A stretch of DNA of 64,000 bases, taken from assembly GCA_001899305.1 (NCBI GenBank), contig MKWL01000003.1:1-64000 (forward strand). The letters are read 5' to 3'. A program made the position numbers and the translations under genes. The stretch is from Thiobacillus sp. 0-1251 (lineage in GTDB: Bacteria; Pseudomonadota; Gammaproteobacteria; Burkholderiales; Thiobacillaceae). The notes beneath the pieces are model-generated. The model did no database searches and had not been told where the DNA came from. It worked only from the letters and a program-made list of their open reading frames with translations. Below are positions 9,135-18,423 of the stretch, piece after piece (the stretch's first letter is position 1; the number at the start of each line of letters is the position of its first letter).

Positions 9135-10526
9135 ATGGATATCCTGCAATTTCTGTTGATACTCAAAGCGCACCGGAAGCTGATGCTGGTGACGCTGATG
9201 CTCTGTGTCGTGCTGGTGGCCGTCGTTAGCCTGGTGTATCCCAAGACATACAGTGCAACGGCGTCGCTGGTGGTAAACGTGAATGGGGCCGACCCGGTCA
9301 CCGGGCAAGTGATGCAAGGCGAACTCGTCTCCCGTTATCTGACGACGCAAATCGACGTCATCGGCAGTCACAGCGTGGCATTGAAAGTGGTCGATAACCT
9401 GAACCTCATGCACGACGCAAAGTACCGCGACGCATTCCAGGGCGAGACCGGTACGACGGCGTCTTTTCGAGACTGGTTGGCCGATCAGCTGCTGCGGCAT
9501 CTGAGTGTCAAGCCATCAAATCAGAGCAACGTTTTCTACGTCACGTTCAAGGCCGAAGATCCGCGACGTGCGGCGCAGTTGGCGAATTCCTTTGTGCAAG
9601 CCTATATCCAGACCAATCTGCAACTCAGGACGCAACCTGCCAGCCGGACAGCGACTTGGTACAACACCCAATTGGACGTGCTGCGCAGCAATCTGGAGAA
9701 AAGCCAGGCCAAATTGACCCGTTATCGGCAAAGCAACGAGATCGTCTCGTTAGACGAGAAGCTCGACGTCGAATCCACGCGTCTTGCCGAGCTTTCCAGC
9801 CAGCTGGTTGCCGCGCAGGGGCAAACCGTCAACAGCCAATCGATCCAGAACCATGCGGGGGATGCCTCCGCCGGCGTCGTCAACAACCCGGTGATCCAGG
9901 GGCTCAAGGAAGAGCTGGCAAAGAGCGAGGCCAAACTCAAACAGCAGTCCGAACGCGTCGGCAAGAATCATCCGGATTACCAACTTGCCAAGGCGGAGGT
10001 CGACAGCTTGCGCAACAAGCTCGCAGGCGAAGTCCATACCGTGCGGCAGAGCATCGCCAACGACCTGAACGTGTCACGCCAGCGCGAAAGTGCGTTGCAC
10101 GCGGCGGTGGCTGCGCAAAAAGCGAAGGTATTGAAGCTCAACGCAGAGCGCGACGTTGGGACGATGTTGGCTGGCGAAGTCGAGAGTGCGCAGCGTATCT
10201 ATGACCAGGCGCTCGAGCGCTTCAACCAGACACGTATGGAAAGCCACGCGGATCAGACCGCCGTATCCGTATTGAGCCCCGCCGTCGTTCCGTTGACGCC
10301 ATCAGCGCCGAATCTGCCGCTGAACATGGCGTTGTCGGTCATCCTTGGCACGTTGCTCAGCATCGGGCTGGCCCTGATCAAGGAAATGTTGAATCCGCGC
10401 GTGCGCTCTGAACGCGATGCGTTAACGGTTTTGGGTGTGCCGGTGTTAGGCGTGATGGCTGCAGACAATAAAGCGTCGTTGCCGTTGTGGCGCAGATTCG
10501 GCTTGCCGGCGCCCCGGCCAGTGTGA
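9135..10526 (+). CDS. epsF: Chain-length determinant protein, EpsF-like (Wzz/GumC)
   Basis: A 463-residue inner-membrane polysaccharide co-polymerase that sets polymer length and contacts the export channel. It starts MDILQFLLILKAHRKLM after a GGGAGG ribosome site. A first membrane segment lies at about residues 15-37, a long periplasmic region with coiled-coil character (about 180-340, rich in Glu/Lys/Gln heptads) follows, and a second membrane segment lies at about 390-415 after a PSAPNLP proline-rich motif. The cytoplasmic tail is short and has no kinase domain; the kinase role is supplied by the next gene. Confidence 0.92.
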   Translation: MDILQFLLILKAHRKLMLVTLMLCVVLVAVVSLVYPKTYSATASLVVNVNGADPVTGQVMQGELVSRYLTTQIDVIGSHSVALKVVDNLNLMHDAKYRDAFQGETGTTASFRDWLADQLLRHLSVKPSNQSNVFYVTFKAEDPRRAAQLANSFVQAYIQTNLQLRTQPASRTATWYNTQLDVLRSNLEKSQAKLTRYRQSNEIVSLDEKLDVESTRLAELSSQLVAAQGQTVNSQSIQNHAGDASAGVVNNPVIQGLKEELAKSEAKLKQQSERVGKNHPDYQLAKAEVDSLRNKLAGEVHTVRQSIANDLNVSRQRESALHAAVAAQKAKVLKLNAERDVGTMLAGEVESAQRIYDQALERFNQTRMESHADQTAVSVLSPAVVPLTPSAPNLPLNMALSVILGTLLSIGLALIKEMLNPRVRSERDALTVLGVPVLGVMAADNKASLPLWRRFGLPAPRPV

Positions 10527-10552
10527 TGTTGGTCGGAAACAAGGAGTCCGAT

Positions 10553-11437
10553 ATGTCCTATTCACCGAATGTTGCGAAATTCACGAGCGGCCTCTCGCCT
10601 GTGAATGAAGAACCCAAGAAGCTGGGCCATTTGTTGCAAGAGGCAGGGAAGCTGACCATCGTGGATACGGACCGCGTGCTGCAGGTGCAAAAAACGGAGG
10701 ATCTGCGTTTTGGCGAGATCGCCCTCAAGCTTGGGGTGATCAACGAACTCGACCTTCACCAGGCGCTCGCGAGACAGTTTTCCATTCCGAGCGTCGCGCC
10801 CGACGACGCATGTTTAAGTGCCGAGCTGGTTGCCGCTTATCAGCCAGCCGGCAGCCAAATAGAGCAATTGCGCGCTATGCGCGGCCAGTTGATGCTCCGT
10901 TGGTTCTCGAAGGGGCATAAGGCACTGGTTATCGCGGGAATCGATGCAGGCGACGGGGCGAGCTATCTGGCCGCCAATCTGGCCGTTGTATTTTCCCAGC
11001 TCGGCGAACGGACTTTGTTGATCGACGCGAATCTACGCAGGCCGCGTCAGCATACCTTGTTCAATCTCGGTAATCGTCCTGGATTATCTGATTTTCTGGC
11101 AGGGCGCATCGACTCTTCCGCAGCGACGCGAATTTCTGCTTTCCCCCGGCTTGCCGTGTTAACTGCGGGCGCCGTGCCGCCGAACTCGGTGGAATTGCTG
11201 GCGCGTCCCGCAACTGCTCCGCAATTGGAGGCGTTGGCGAGAAATTACGACGTGGTGCTGATCGATACGACCGCGGCAGCTGATGGCGCCGATGGCGCGA
11301 TGCTTGCGGCGCGTATTGGCGGGGCGCTGATGGTACTGCGCCAAGACCATACCCGGCTGGCTGCGGCAGCAGCATACCGCAACAATTTAGAGAACAGTGG
11401 CGCGGTTCTGGTGGGGACCGTGCTGAATCAGCACTAG
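10553..11437 (+). CDS. epsG: EPS tyrosine-kinase-like ATPase, EpsG-like, with degenerate P-loop
   Basis: A 294-residue soluble protein of the bacterial tyrosine kinase / MinD-like fold that partners EpsF. The N-terminal ~90 residues resemble the MshEN-type module found in EpsG (GEIALKLGVINELDLHQAL). The ATPase part shows a Walker A position GIDAGDGASY (about residue 129) lacking the essential lysine, a Walker A' LLIDANLRRP (about 155) with Asn where Asp is usual, and a Walker B VVLIDT (about 233). There is no Tyr-rich C-terminal tail. It ends LVGTVLNQH as in the family. The ATG at 10553 follows AAGGAG. Catalysis is doubtful. Confidence 0.85.
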   Translation: MSYSPNVAKFTSGLSPVNEEPKKLGHLLQEAGKLTIVDTDRVLQVQKTEDLRFGEIALKLGVINELDLHQALARQFSIPSVAPDDACLSAELVAAYQPAGSQIEQLRAMRGQLMLRWFSKGHKALVIAGIDAGDGASYLAANLAVVFSQLGERTLLIDANLRRPRQHTLFNLGNRPGLSDFLAGRIDSSAATRISAFPRLAVLTAGAVPPNSVELLARPATAPQLEALARNYDVVLIDTTAAADGADGAMLAARIGGALMVLRQDHTRLAAAAAYRNNLENSGAVLVGTVLNQH

Positions 11438-11444
11438 TAGCCTT

Positions 11445-12734
11445 ATGCGATTCGTCCCCCATTTCGCCAAGCGCCCGGTGTCTGACACTGACAGGATTGA
11501 GTCGACCAAACTGGTGTCGATGATTCTGTTTGCCAGCGTGATTTACCAGGCGGTGCTTGCGCTGATCCACACTCACCTTCACCCCACGTCCGCACAGGTT
11601 GTGGCATTTACGGAGTTCTTGGTCTACCTCGCGTGCGTCCTCGTCTTGGCGAGGCGAATCAAGCTTGAATTCGTCACGATCGCGGCGCTGGTTTTTGCCT
11701 ATCTTGTGCTTCTGTCGATTTTCCGGAATGCACTGGAGCTCAAAGGATTCAGGGATATCGTCATTCCACTCCTCTTTTTCTGGCTTGGCCGCCATGTGGC
11801 CGACATCCGATATACAGACCGGATTCTGAAAACCCTCGTCCTCACCGTGGTGATGGTAGGGCTCTTCGAGTTGTTTTTCCTGCCACAGTACACGAGTTTG
11901 CTGAACATCTTTTCCTATTACGTCAGCACGGGCACGGTCACCATCAACACCAATTACATCAACGATAGCGCGCTCAATCTGAACGGTTTACGACCGGAGG
12001 GCATTGGCCGCACGATTTTCCCTTCGCTACTGGGTCCACATCGCGTTTCTTCAGTGTTCCTGGAGCCAGTGTCCTTGGGCAACTTTGCCGTCATTGTCGC
12101 CGCGTGGGGATTGTCCAAATCGACCGCCGACTACAAAAACATGTTGTTCTTTCTATTGTCCGCAATCGGCCTGATCACGCTCAGCGATTCCCGCTATGGG
12201 TTGATCGTTGTGACGTTATTGATCGGCATGCGCATCATCGCGAAAGGGCGTGCCAATCGGGTCGTCATCATCCTGCCATTCATTGCGATCGCGGCACTGC
12301 TGCTGATCGGATCGTTTTACAAGGGGGGTCTCGCGGACAACGTGATGGGCCGTCTTTTCTGGACAGGCGACACGTTGTTGACCTTCGATGTTGCAAAGCT
12401 ATTTGGCGTACGTGGGTTCGATATTCCTTATGGCGACATGGGCTACGCCTATCTCTTGTCTCGGTGGGGCGTACTGCTGTGTCTGACGCTGTGGGGCGCT
12501 TTATGGATGACCAAGATGAACGATGCGTGCGGAGAACGCTTCCGGGCCTACGCGGCTTTGTATATCTCTCTGATCCTGACGGTAAGCGGAACGTCATTTT
12601 TCGCGCTGAAAACGGCTGGACTGTTGTGGTTCCTGGTCGGCAGTTGCGTGGACGGATGCGCGAAGACAGCGCCGTGTGTCTACCGAACCAATAGGCGCGA
12701 AGTCGCTGAAAGGGAGTTGAGCTATGCCACTTAA
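11445..12734 (+). CDS. Polysaccharide polymerase-type membrane protein (Wzy/O-antigen ligase-like)
   Basis: A 429-residue protein with about ten hydrophobic segments and a large periplasmic loop containing Asn-rich sequence (about residues 155-200). It lies seven bases after epsG. Position and topology match a Wzy/GumE-like polymerase that joins lipid-linked repeat units at the periplasmic face. Sequence conservation in this class is too low for a firmer call, and an O-antigen-ligase-like assignment is equally possible. Its stop overlaps the start of the next gene by 11 bases. Confidence 0.75.
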   Translation: MRFVPHFAKRPVSDTDRIESTKLVSMILFASVIYQAVLALIHTHLHPTSAQVVAFTEFLVYLACVLVLARRIKLEFVTIAALVFAYLVLLSIFRNALELKGFRDIVIPLLFFWLGRHVADIRYTDRILKTLVLTVVMVGLFELFFLPQYTSLLNIFSYYVSTGTVTINTNYINDSALNLNGLRPEGIGRTIFPSLLGPHRVSSVFLEPVSLGNFAVIVAAWGLSKSTADYKNMLFFLLSAIGLITLSDSRYGLIVVTLLIGMRIIAKGRANRVVIILPFIAIAALLLIGSFYKGGLADNVMGRLFWTGDTLLTFDVAKLFGVRGFDIPYGDMGYAYLLSRWGVLLCLTLWGALWMTKMNDACGERFRAYAALYISLILTVSGTSFFALKTAGLLWFLVGSCVDGCAKTAPCVYRTNRREVAERELSYAT

Positions 12735-13872
12735 AGTCACGCATGTGGTGCGGCAATACTATCCGTCGGTAGGCGGAATGGAAGACGTGGTACAGAGCAT
12801 TGCGCAGCACCAAATGAAACGGCATGGCCAGTTGCCGGTCATCGTGACGCTGGACCGCTTGTTTCGAAACGCCGACCAGCCTCTGGCCGGCGAAGAAATG
12901 ATAAACGGGATTCAAGTGGTCCGTTTGCCGTACCGCGGGCCCAGCCGATATCCCCTATGCCCTGGTGTTCTCGATCAAGTACGCGATACGGATGTGATCC
13001 ATGTGCACGGCATCGATTTCTTCTTTGATTTTCTGGCGGCAATGCGGCCGATCCATCGTCGCCCCATGGTGGCCTCCACGCATGGCGGGTTCTTTCACAC
13101 CCGTTTTGCCGCCACGCTCAAGAAGGCCTATTTCAATACGGCTACCCGGCTGTCATCCGTTGCATACGACCGGGTTGTCGCGACCAGCGAAAACGATGGG
13201 AGGATTTTCAACGCCATTGTCCAATCGCCCAAGAAAATCGTCATCGAGAATGGCGTCAACGTTGAGAAATATGCGGACCGGTCGGCGCGCGAGCTGACCC
13301 CGACGCTGATCTATTTCGGCCGCTGGTCGGAAAACAAAGGACTCCTGGAAACCATCGAGTTCTTCCGTCAGCTGGTAGCTCGGCAGCCTGCATGGAAATT
13401 GATTATCGCGGGGCGAGAATACGACCATACCCAGGCCGCGCTCGCGGATCGGATACGTCAACACGGGCTTGTCGATTCTGTACGATTGGCGGCCAACCCT
13501 TCTGATCAGGAATTGGCATCCCTGATCGGCCAATCCAGCTATTTCATTTGCCTGTCGCATCACGAAGGCTTCGGTATTGCACCGATTGAAGCAATGAGCG
13601 CCGGATTGATACCCGTGTTAAGCGATATCCCTCCATTCCGGAACCTGATCGAACAAGTGGGCCAAGGCTTGCTGCTTGACACGCGCCAGCTCGCGAGCGG
13701 GGTCAACTCCCTGTTGACGCTTCACGAGCAGGGCGAACACGACTATCTGCCTAGAAGGGAATTTGTCCGCTCTTCTGTCGAGCGTTACAGCTGGAAATAC
13801 GTCGCTGACCAATACGTTGATATCTATCGATCCCTGGTTGATCCAACCTTGAGGAAAGCCATATGTCGATAA
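12724..13872 (+). CDS. Glycosyltransferase family 4 (GumH-like)
   Basis: A 382-residue cytoplasmic GT-B enzyme. The N-terminal acceptor domain opens KVTHVVRQYYPSVGGMEDVV, typical of retaining GT4 enzymes. The C-terminal donor domain has LIYFGRWSENKGLLETI and CLSHHEGFGIAPIEAM; the E-x7-E element is EGFGIAPIE. The nearest recognised relatives are mannosyltransferases of the GumH/AceC type from xanthan/acetan clusters, so it probably adds an internal sugar such as mannose to the lipid-linked unit; the exact donor is not readable. Starts inside the preceding gene and its stop overlaps the GH5 gene, so tight coupling is likely. Confidence 0.88.
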   Translation: MPLKVTHVVRQYYPSVGGMEDVVQSIAQHQMKRHGQLPVIVTLDRLFRNADQPLAGEEMINGIQVVRLPYRGPSRYPLCPGVLDQVRDTDVIHVHGIDFFFDFLAAMRPIHRRPMVASTHGGFFHTRFAATLKKAYFNTATRLSSVAYDRVVATSENDGRIFNAIVQSPKKIVIENGVNVEKYADRSARELTPTLIYFGRWSENKGLLETIEFFRQLVARQPAWKLIIAGREYDHTQAALADRIRQHGLVDSVRLAANPSDQELASLIGQSSYFICLSHHEGFGIAPIEAMSAGLIPVLSDIPPFRNLIEQVGQGLLLDTRQLASGVNSLLTLHEQGEHDYLPRREFVRSSVERYSWKYVADQYVDIYRSLVDPTLRKAICR

Positions 13873-14897
13873 AGACCACACGCAGGATCAAACGAACCGT
13901 ATTCCTGCTAAGTGCGCTTGCCACCGCCGGGTGGGCCGCGTCGGGTATGGCGACAGGTTGCGAGTCGGGAAACGCACTCAAGGGCGTGAATTTGTCGGGC
14001 GCGGAGTTCAACGGCACCAAGCTGCCGGGCACGCTTTCCAAGGACTATATCTATCCCAACCAGGCGGAGTTTGCGTACTTCTCTTCCATCGGAATGAACG
14101 CAGTTCGCTTGCCGTTCCGCTGGGAGAGGGTTCAGCCAACTCTATTTGGAGAGCTCGACGCAGCTGAACTGAAAGATATCTCGGATGCCGTGGCGTTGGC
14201 CAAGGCGAAGGGTATGTGCATCATCCTTGACGTCCATAACTACGGGGCCTATCGCGGCAATGTCATAGGCACGGAAGAGGTGCCCGTCGAGGCATTCATC
14301 GACTTGTGGACGCGGCTGGCGGCTCATTTCCCCGACGCTGGCACCGTCGCGTTCGGCCTGATGAATGAGCCCGCCAAGCTGCCCATCGAACAATGGGCCG
14401 ATGCGGCGCAACGCACGATTGTCGCGATTCGAAAAACGGGTGCAAAGAATCTACTGCTGGCTTCAGGTGGGCGCTGGAGCGGCGTACACGAGTGGGAAAA
14501 GACAATTGGAACGACCTCGAACGCATCAGCTTTCGCGAACTTCAAGGACCCGTTGAATCGTACGCTGCTTGAAGTCCACCAATACGCCGACGCCAACTAT
14601 TCCGGCACTGGCAGGACTTGCGTGCCAGTCGAGAAATTGTCGCCTATGTTCGACGACATCACGCAATGGGCAAAGACCAACAATCAGAAACTCTTTCTGG
14701 GTGAGTTCGGCGTGCCGTCCGGCCAGGAGTGCCTGGCTGCGTTGGATGCGATCCTCGGACATATGCAAGACACGAGCGTCTGGCGTGGATGGACGTACTG
14801 GGCGGCTGGCAGCTGGTGGGGCTCGTACCCATTTAGCATCGAACCGCACAACGGACAAGATGCGCCGCAAACCGCCATATTGAAGAAATACCTATGA
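13863..14897 (+). CDS. Secreted glycoside hydrolase family 5 (endoglucanase-like)
   Basis: A 344-residue periplasmic or secreted glycanase. The signal peptide (about residues 1-31) ends before CESGNALKGVNLSGAEF. GH5 hallmarks are present: the general acid/base in GLMNEPAK (Glu169), an HQY motif around 239, and the nucleophile in FLGEFGVPSG (Glu281), with SWWGSYPFSIEP near the end. Cellulase-like GH5 enzymes in EPS loci trim or release beta-glucan backbones, which hints at a beta-linked glucose backbone here. The start overlaps the GT4 stop by 10 bases. Confidence 0.92.
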   Translation: MSIKTTRRIKRTVFLLSALATAGWAASGMATGCESGNALKGVNLSGAEFNGTKLPGTLSKDYIYPNQAEFAYFSSIGMNAVRLPFRWERVQPTLFGELDAAELKDISDAVALAKAKGMCIILDVHNYGAYRGNVIGTEEVPVEAFIDLWTRLAAHFPDAGTVAFGLMNEPAKLPIEQWADAAQRTIVAIRKTGAKNLLLASGGRWSGVHEWEKTIGTTSNASAFANFKDPLNRTLLEVHQYADANYSGTGRTCVPVEKLSPMFDDITQWAKTNNQKLFLGEFGVPSGQECLAALDAILGHMQDTSVWRGWTYWAAGSWWGSYPFSIEPHNGQDAPQTAILKKYL

Positions 14898-15021
14898 AGC
14901 CGTGTGCCATGGAACCCCCTTATTTCTCTCCGCTCCGCAGGGCTGGTGCGGTCGGTGCGCCGTGCCGCCGCGCCGTCGCAGCATGTTCGGGCGGGTTAAC
15001 CCAATCTTCCGGAGGATGACC

Positions 15022-16785
15022 ATGCTCGTTAAAGATACCCGCGCCTGGCAACCGCTGAGGGACGCGCTCGACGCGTTGGAGGCGGACGCCCCAGGTGCGA
15101 TCAAGTATGTTCCCAATCAGGGCAATGCCGGCGATGCTTTGATCGCCGCTGGAACCTGGCAATTTTTCGAGGACTGCCAGATCGCTCCCCGCTACTCGTC
15201 CACGCGCGACATCGTTGCCGGAGACACGGCAATCTACAGCGGCGGTGGCAATCTGGTTCCCGAATACGATAATTGCCGTGATTTTCTGGCGCGCTGTCTG
15301 CAGGTCGGCGTAGCGCGTGCGCTCGTGCTGCCGCACTCCATACGCGGCCATCAGGATCTGCTCCGGCGCCTGGACACGCGCTTCACGCTGGTATGCCGCG
15401 ACCTCGAATCGCTGGCGCGCGTGAAAGCCACGGGAACAAGGGCCGAGGTGATGTTCGCGCCCGACATGGCCCTCTATATCGACCCGGAGCGACTCTTCGC
15501 GCGGTGCAGCCGCTATGGCGGTCTGCGCATGTGGGCCCGGTTTGCACGCTACGGCCAACTGCACACCTATGCTGGATGGCGGATGGCGCTGCGGCGCCTG
15601 CGTCCTGCGCTGGGGGGCGCCCTGTGCGTGATACGGGCCGATGCGGAAGCCACGTTCGCCGAACCCGGTGATCCACGTCGCGATGTCCCTAGTTTTTACG
15701 GTTCCCAATACCGTTTCCGCGAGGAATCGGATCTGGTGAGCCGCGACCTGCTGGCGTTTGTGAAATCTGCCTATTTCGTATGGACCAATCGTTTGCACAT
15801 CGGGCTGGCCGCCGCGCTGATGGGTTGCAACGTACGTTATCTGGATAACGCCTACGGGAAGATTCGCGCGCTCTACGACGCATGGCTCAGTCATCTGCCG
15901 TCGGTGCGTTTCGAAGGCGAAAAACAACGCACACCGAAGTTTTCCCTGGTCATGGGCACCCTGGGCCGTACCGAAGAAATCGGTCGTTTTCTGGAGTCTC
16001 TGAAGAGACAAGACTATCCCGCCGTCGAACTTGTCATCGTCGATCAGAATCCCGACGACAGACTGTTGCCCTTGATCGAAGCGTATCGCCCGTATTTTCC
16101 AATCGAGCGGGTCGTCTCTTCCAAGGGGCTGTCGCGCGCGCGGAATGCTGGACTGCAGCACGTCACCGGAGATCTTGTGGCCTTTCCCGACGACGACTGC
16201 TGGTATCCCGACGGATTGCTGTCCTATGTCGCGTCCCGCTTCGAACTCGACGCGGGCCTCGATGGCCTGACCGGGCGCTTCGTCGACGAGAACGGCCGTA
16301 CCGAGGGGCGCTGGCTCGGACGTTCGCAAGTCCTCAACCGCTATACCGTGTGGCGCGGTGCCATTTCGTTCAGCATTTTTCTTCGTCGCGGGTTGGTCGA
16401 ATGCATCGGACCTTTCGACGAGACGCTGGGCGTGGGCGCCGGCACAGCCTGGGGAGCGGGCGAGGAAACAGATTATCTCTTGCGCGGCCTGCAAGCCGGC
16501 GGCCGGATCATGTTCGATCGCGAACTGGTCCTGCGGCATCCGGTGAAAACCAGCACGTTCGACGAGGCCGCGCGCGAACGGCAAGGCCGCTACGAAAGCG
16601 GATTTGGGCGTGTGATTCGCCGCGCCGGATTTCCAGCCTGGTACTTCCCCTGGGTCTGTGTGCGTACTCTGGCCGGCTCGCTTGTCGCCTTGTTCGCGGG
16701 GCGGCCAGCTCAGGCGCGTTTCAAATGGCATAGCGTGCAATCCCGCATTCGGGGATGGCGTGCCGGGGTGGATTCGGTCGCGTGA
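15022..16785 (+). CDS. Fusion: polysaccharide pyruvyltransferase + GT2 glycosyltransferase
   Basis: A 587-residue two-domain protein. Residues ~1-300 match the PF04230 pyruvyltransferase family (GumL/WcaK-like): YVPNQGNAGDALIA, IYSGGGNLVPEY, then FVWTNRLHIGLAAALMG. These enzymes add a pyruvate ketal to a sugar. Residues ~305-560 form a GT2 GT-A domain: FSLVMGTLGRTEEIGRFL, VIVDQNPDD, SRARNAGLQHVTGDLVAFPDDD (the metal-binding DxD type site) and GAGEETDYLLR. The join is in one open frame with no stop. The ATG at 15022 is six bases from GGAGG (15011-15015); an ATG at 15016 is too close. A 124-base gap separates it from the GH5 gene. Confidence 0.87.
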   Translation: MLVKDTRAWQPLRDALDALEADAPGAIKYVPNQGNAGDALIAAGTWQFFEDCQIAPRYSSTRDIVAGDTAIYSGGGNLVPEYDNCRDFLARCLQVGVARALVLPHSIRGHQDLLRRLDTRFTLVCRDLESLARVKATGTRAEVMFAPDMALYIDPERLFARCSRYGGLRMWARFARYGQLHTYAGWRMALRRLRPALGGALCVIRADAEATFAEPGDPRRDVPSFYGSQYRFREESDLVSRDLLAFVKSAYFVWTNRLHIGLAAALMGCNVRYLDNAYGKIRALYDAWLSHLPSVRFEGEKQRTPKFSLVMGTLGRTEEIGRFLESLKRQDYPAVELVIVDQNPDDRLLPLIEAYRPYFPIERVVSSKGLSRARNAGLQHVTGDLVAFPDDDCWYPDGLLSYVASRFELDAGLDGLTGRFVDENGRTEGRWLGRSQVLNRYTVWRGAISFSIFLRRGLVECIGPFDETLGVGAGTAWGAGEETDYLLRGLQAGGRIMFDRELVLRHPVKTSTFDEAARERQGRYESGFGRVIRRAGFPAWYFPWVCVRTLAGSLVALFAGRPAQARFKWHSVQSRIRGWRAGVDSVA

Positions 16786-16906
16786 AGATTTTCGCTCTCA
16801 CCGCCTCTTGCTTTAGATCGATGGCGCCGCGCTTTTCCATCAGCCCGGCCGTGCGCGAAATCGCGGCGAGGACTCCCATTCCGCCTCGCACCATGGGGGC
16901 ACAGGC

Positions 16907-18409
16907 ATGATTGCATGGAAAGGCCAGTCGGCCTGGTCCATCGCGGATAACTTCGCGCAACAGGCGTTGTCCTTCGCGATCTTCACCGTGCTCGCCCACT
17001 GGTTGACACCCCATGAATTCGGCCTGCTCGCCATTGCCCACCTGATGGTGCAGTTTGTTCGCATGACGCTGCTTGATGCGATCGCGATGCCGGTCGTGCG
17101 CGGCGTCGACTCGAACGATGCATTGTTCGATTGGCTGTTCACCCTGTGCACGATCGTGTCGCTGGTGCTGGCGGCCGTGATGGCGCTCGCGTCGCCTCTG
17201 CTGGTGCGCTTTTTCGGAACGCCCGAACTGATGCCGGTGCTGCTGGGCATGAGCCTCGTCATCGTCTTGTTTGGATTGGTTCGAGCCCATGAGGCCCGAT
17301 TGCTGCGCGAAGGCAACTTTCGCTTACTGGCGATCCGTTCCCTTTGCTCGGTGAGCGCAGGGGGAGCGATGGCGTTGTTGATGGTCTATCAGGGCGCGGG
17401 GGCGATGGCGCTCGTGGCGCAACAGCTCGTCGCAGGCGTCGTCGCGCTTCTGATTGCGGTCGCGGCCGAATGGCGCACCTGGCGGCCGCACTGGTCGTGG
17501 TCGACTGCGTTGATCCGCAGACATGCCAGCGAGATGAATAAGGTGAGCGCGTCGGCATTGTTGAACTACGCCAATACAAGCGGAGATGCTGCGCTTGTCA
17601 CGGTGCTGCTCGGTCCCTACGCAACCGGTTTATACAATCTGGCCAAACGCGTGCTATCGGCAGCGTATCTCGTCATCGGCGCGTCACTGGGACGCGTCAG
17701 CGTCTCCTTGTTTGTGCAGCAACAACGCGATCCGGCGGCCTTGCGACAAATTTATGGCCGTATGCTGGCCATGACGCTCTTGTTGCTGGCGCCGGTTTAT
17801 ACCATCGTCACCGCCCTGGCCGAACCGATGGTCGTCATCGTCTTTGGCGAGAAATGGCGCGCCAGCGCGGCCTTGTTCGGCTGGCTGTCGGTCGCTTACA
17901 TGGGGCAGGCGGTTTTCGCGCTCGGCCAGAATCTTTCGTTCGCGACGGGTCAAGCCTCACGTGTTCCCAAACTCGCACTCGCGCAGATGTTGTTGGCGAC
18001 GACGCTGGCATGGGTGCTGACGCGCACGAACGGTGCTACGGGTGTCGCCGCCGGTTTTGCCCTGGGCAGCGTGGCGGGAATGGTGGCAATGAAGTTCGCG
18101 ATCGGCCGACAACTCGGCATGTCCTTGCGCAGCTTCGTGGTGACGATCCTGCCTGCAGGAGCGGGCGCCGCCCTTAGCGCCATCCTGATACATCTCTTGC
18201 CGTTGACCGGCATGGACATCACGGAATGGTCCTCGCTGATTATTGCCGGCATGGCCGGCTTAGTCGCCTATGGCGCCGGTGCCGGAGCGGTTCGTCGGCT
18301 GGCCGGTTTCGAGCGGGGCTCGTCAGGATTCCCTATGCGTCGCGTGTTGGAAAATCGCGCTCCCGGCGAGGATGAGCGCACAGGGAAAGTCTTGGGGCAC
18401 CCCTCGTAA
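16907..18409 (+). CDS. Polysaccharide flippase (Wzx/GumJ-like)
   Basis: A 500-residue membrane protein with about 12-14 hydrophobic helices of the MOP superfamily (polysaccharide biosynthesis C-terminal type). It starts MIAWKGQSAWSIADNFAQQALSFAIF, the usual opening of this family. It would flip the lipid-linked repeat unit across the inner membrane for polymerisation. The C-terminal ~40 residues are hydrophilic. A 121-base stretch without a gene precedes it. The following acyltransferase starts 15 bases after its stop. Confidence 0.88.
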   Translation: MIAWKGQSAWSIADNFAQQALSFAIFTVLAHWLTPHEFGLLAIAHLMVQFVRMTLLDAIAMPVVRGVDSNDALFDWLFTLCTIVSLVLAAVMALASPLLVRFFGTPELMPVLLGMSLVIVLFGLVRAHEARLLREGNFRLLAIRSLCSVSAGGAMALLMVYQGAGAMALVAQQLVAGVVALLIAVAAEWRTWRPHWSWSTALIRRHASEMNKVSASALLNYANTSGDAALVTVLLGPYATGLYNLAKRVLSAAYLVIGASLGRVSVSLFVQQQRDPAALRQIYGRMLAMTLLLLAPVYTIVTALAEPMVVIVFGEKWRASAALFGWLSVAYMGQAVFALGQNLSFATGQASRVPKLALAQMLLATTLAWVLTRTNGATGVAAGFALGSVAGMVAMKFAIGRQLGMSLRSFVVTILPAGAGAALSAILIHLLPLTGMDITEWSSLIIAGMAGLVAYGAGAGAVRRLAGFERGSSGFPMRRVLENRAPGEDERTGKVLGHPS

Positions 18410-18423
18410 AGGGATCGAGAGCG

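Noticed and set aside
14920..16740. 606-codon open frame on the minus strand
   Set aside because: It is antisense to the pyruvyl/GT2 fusion, has low-complexity Arg/Gln/His composition and no domain; high GC opens such frames.
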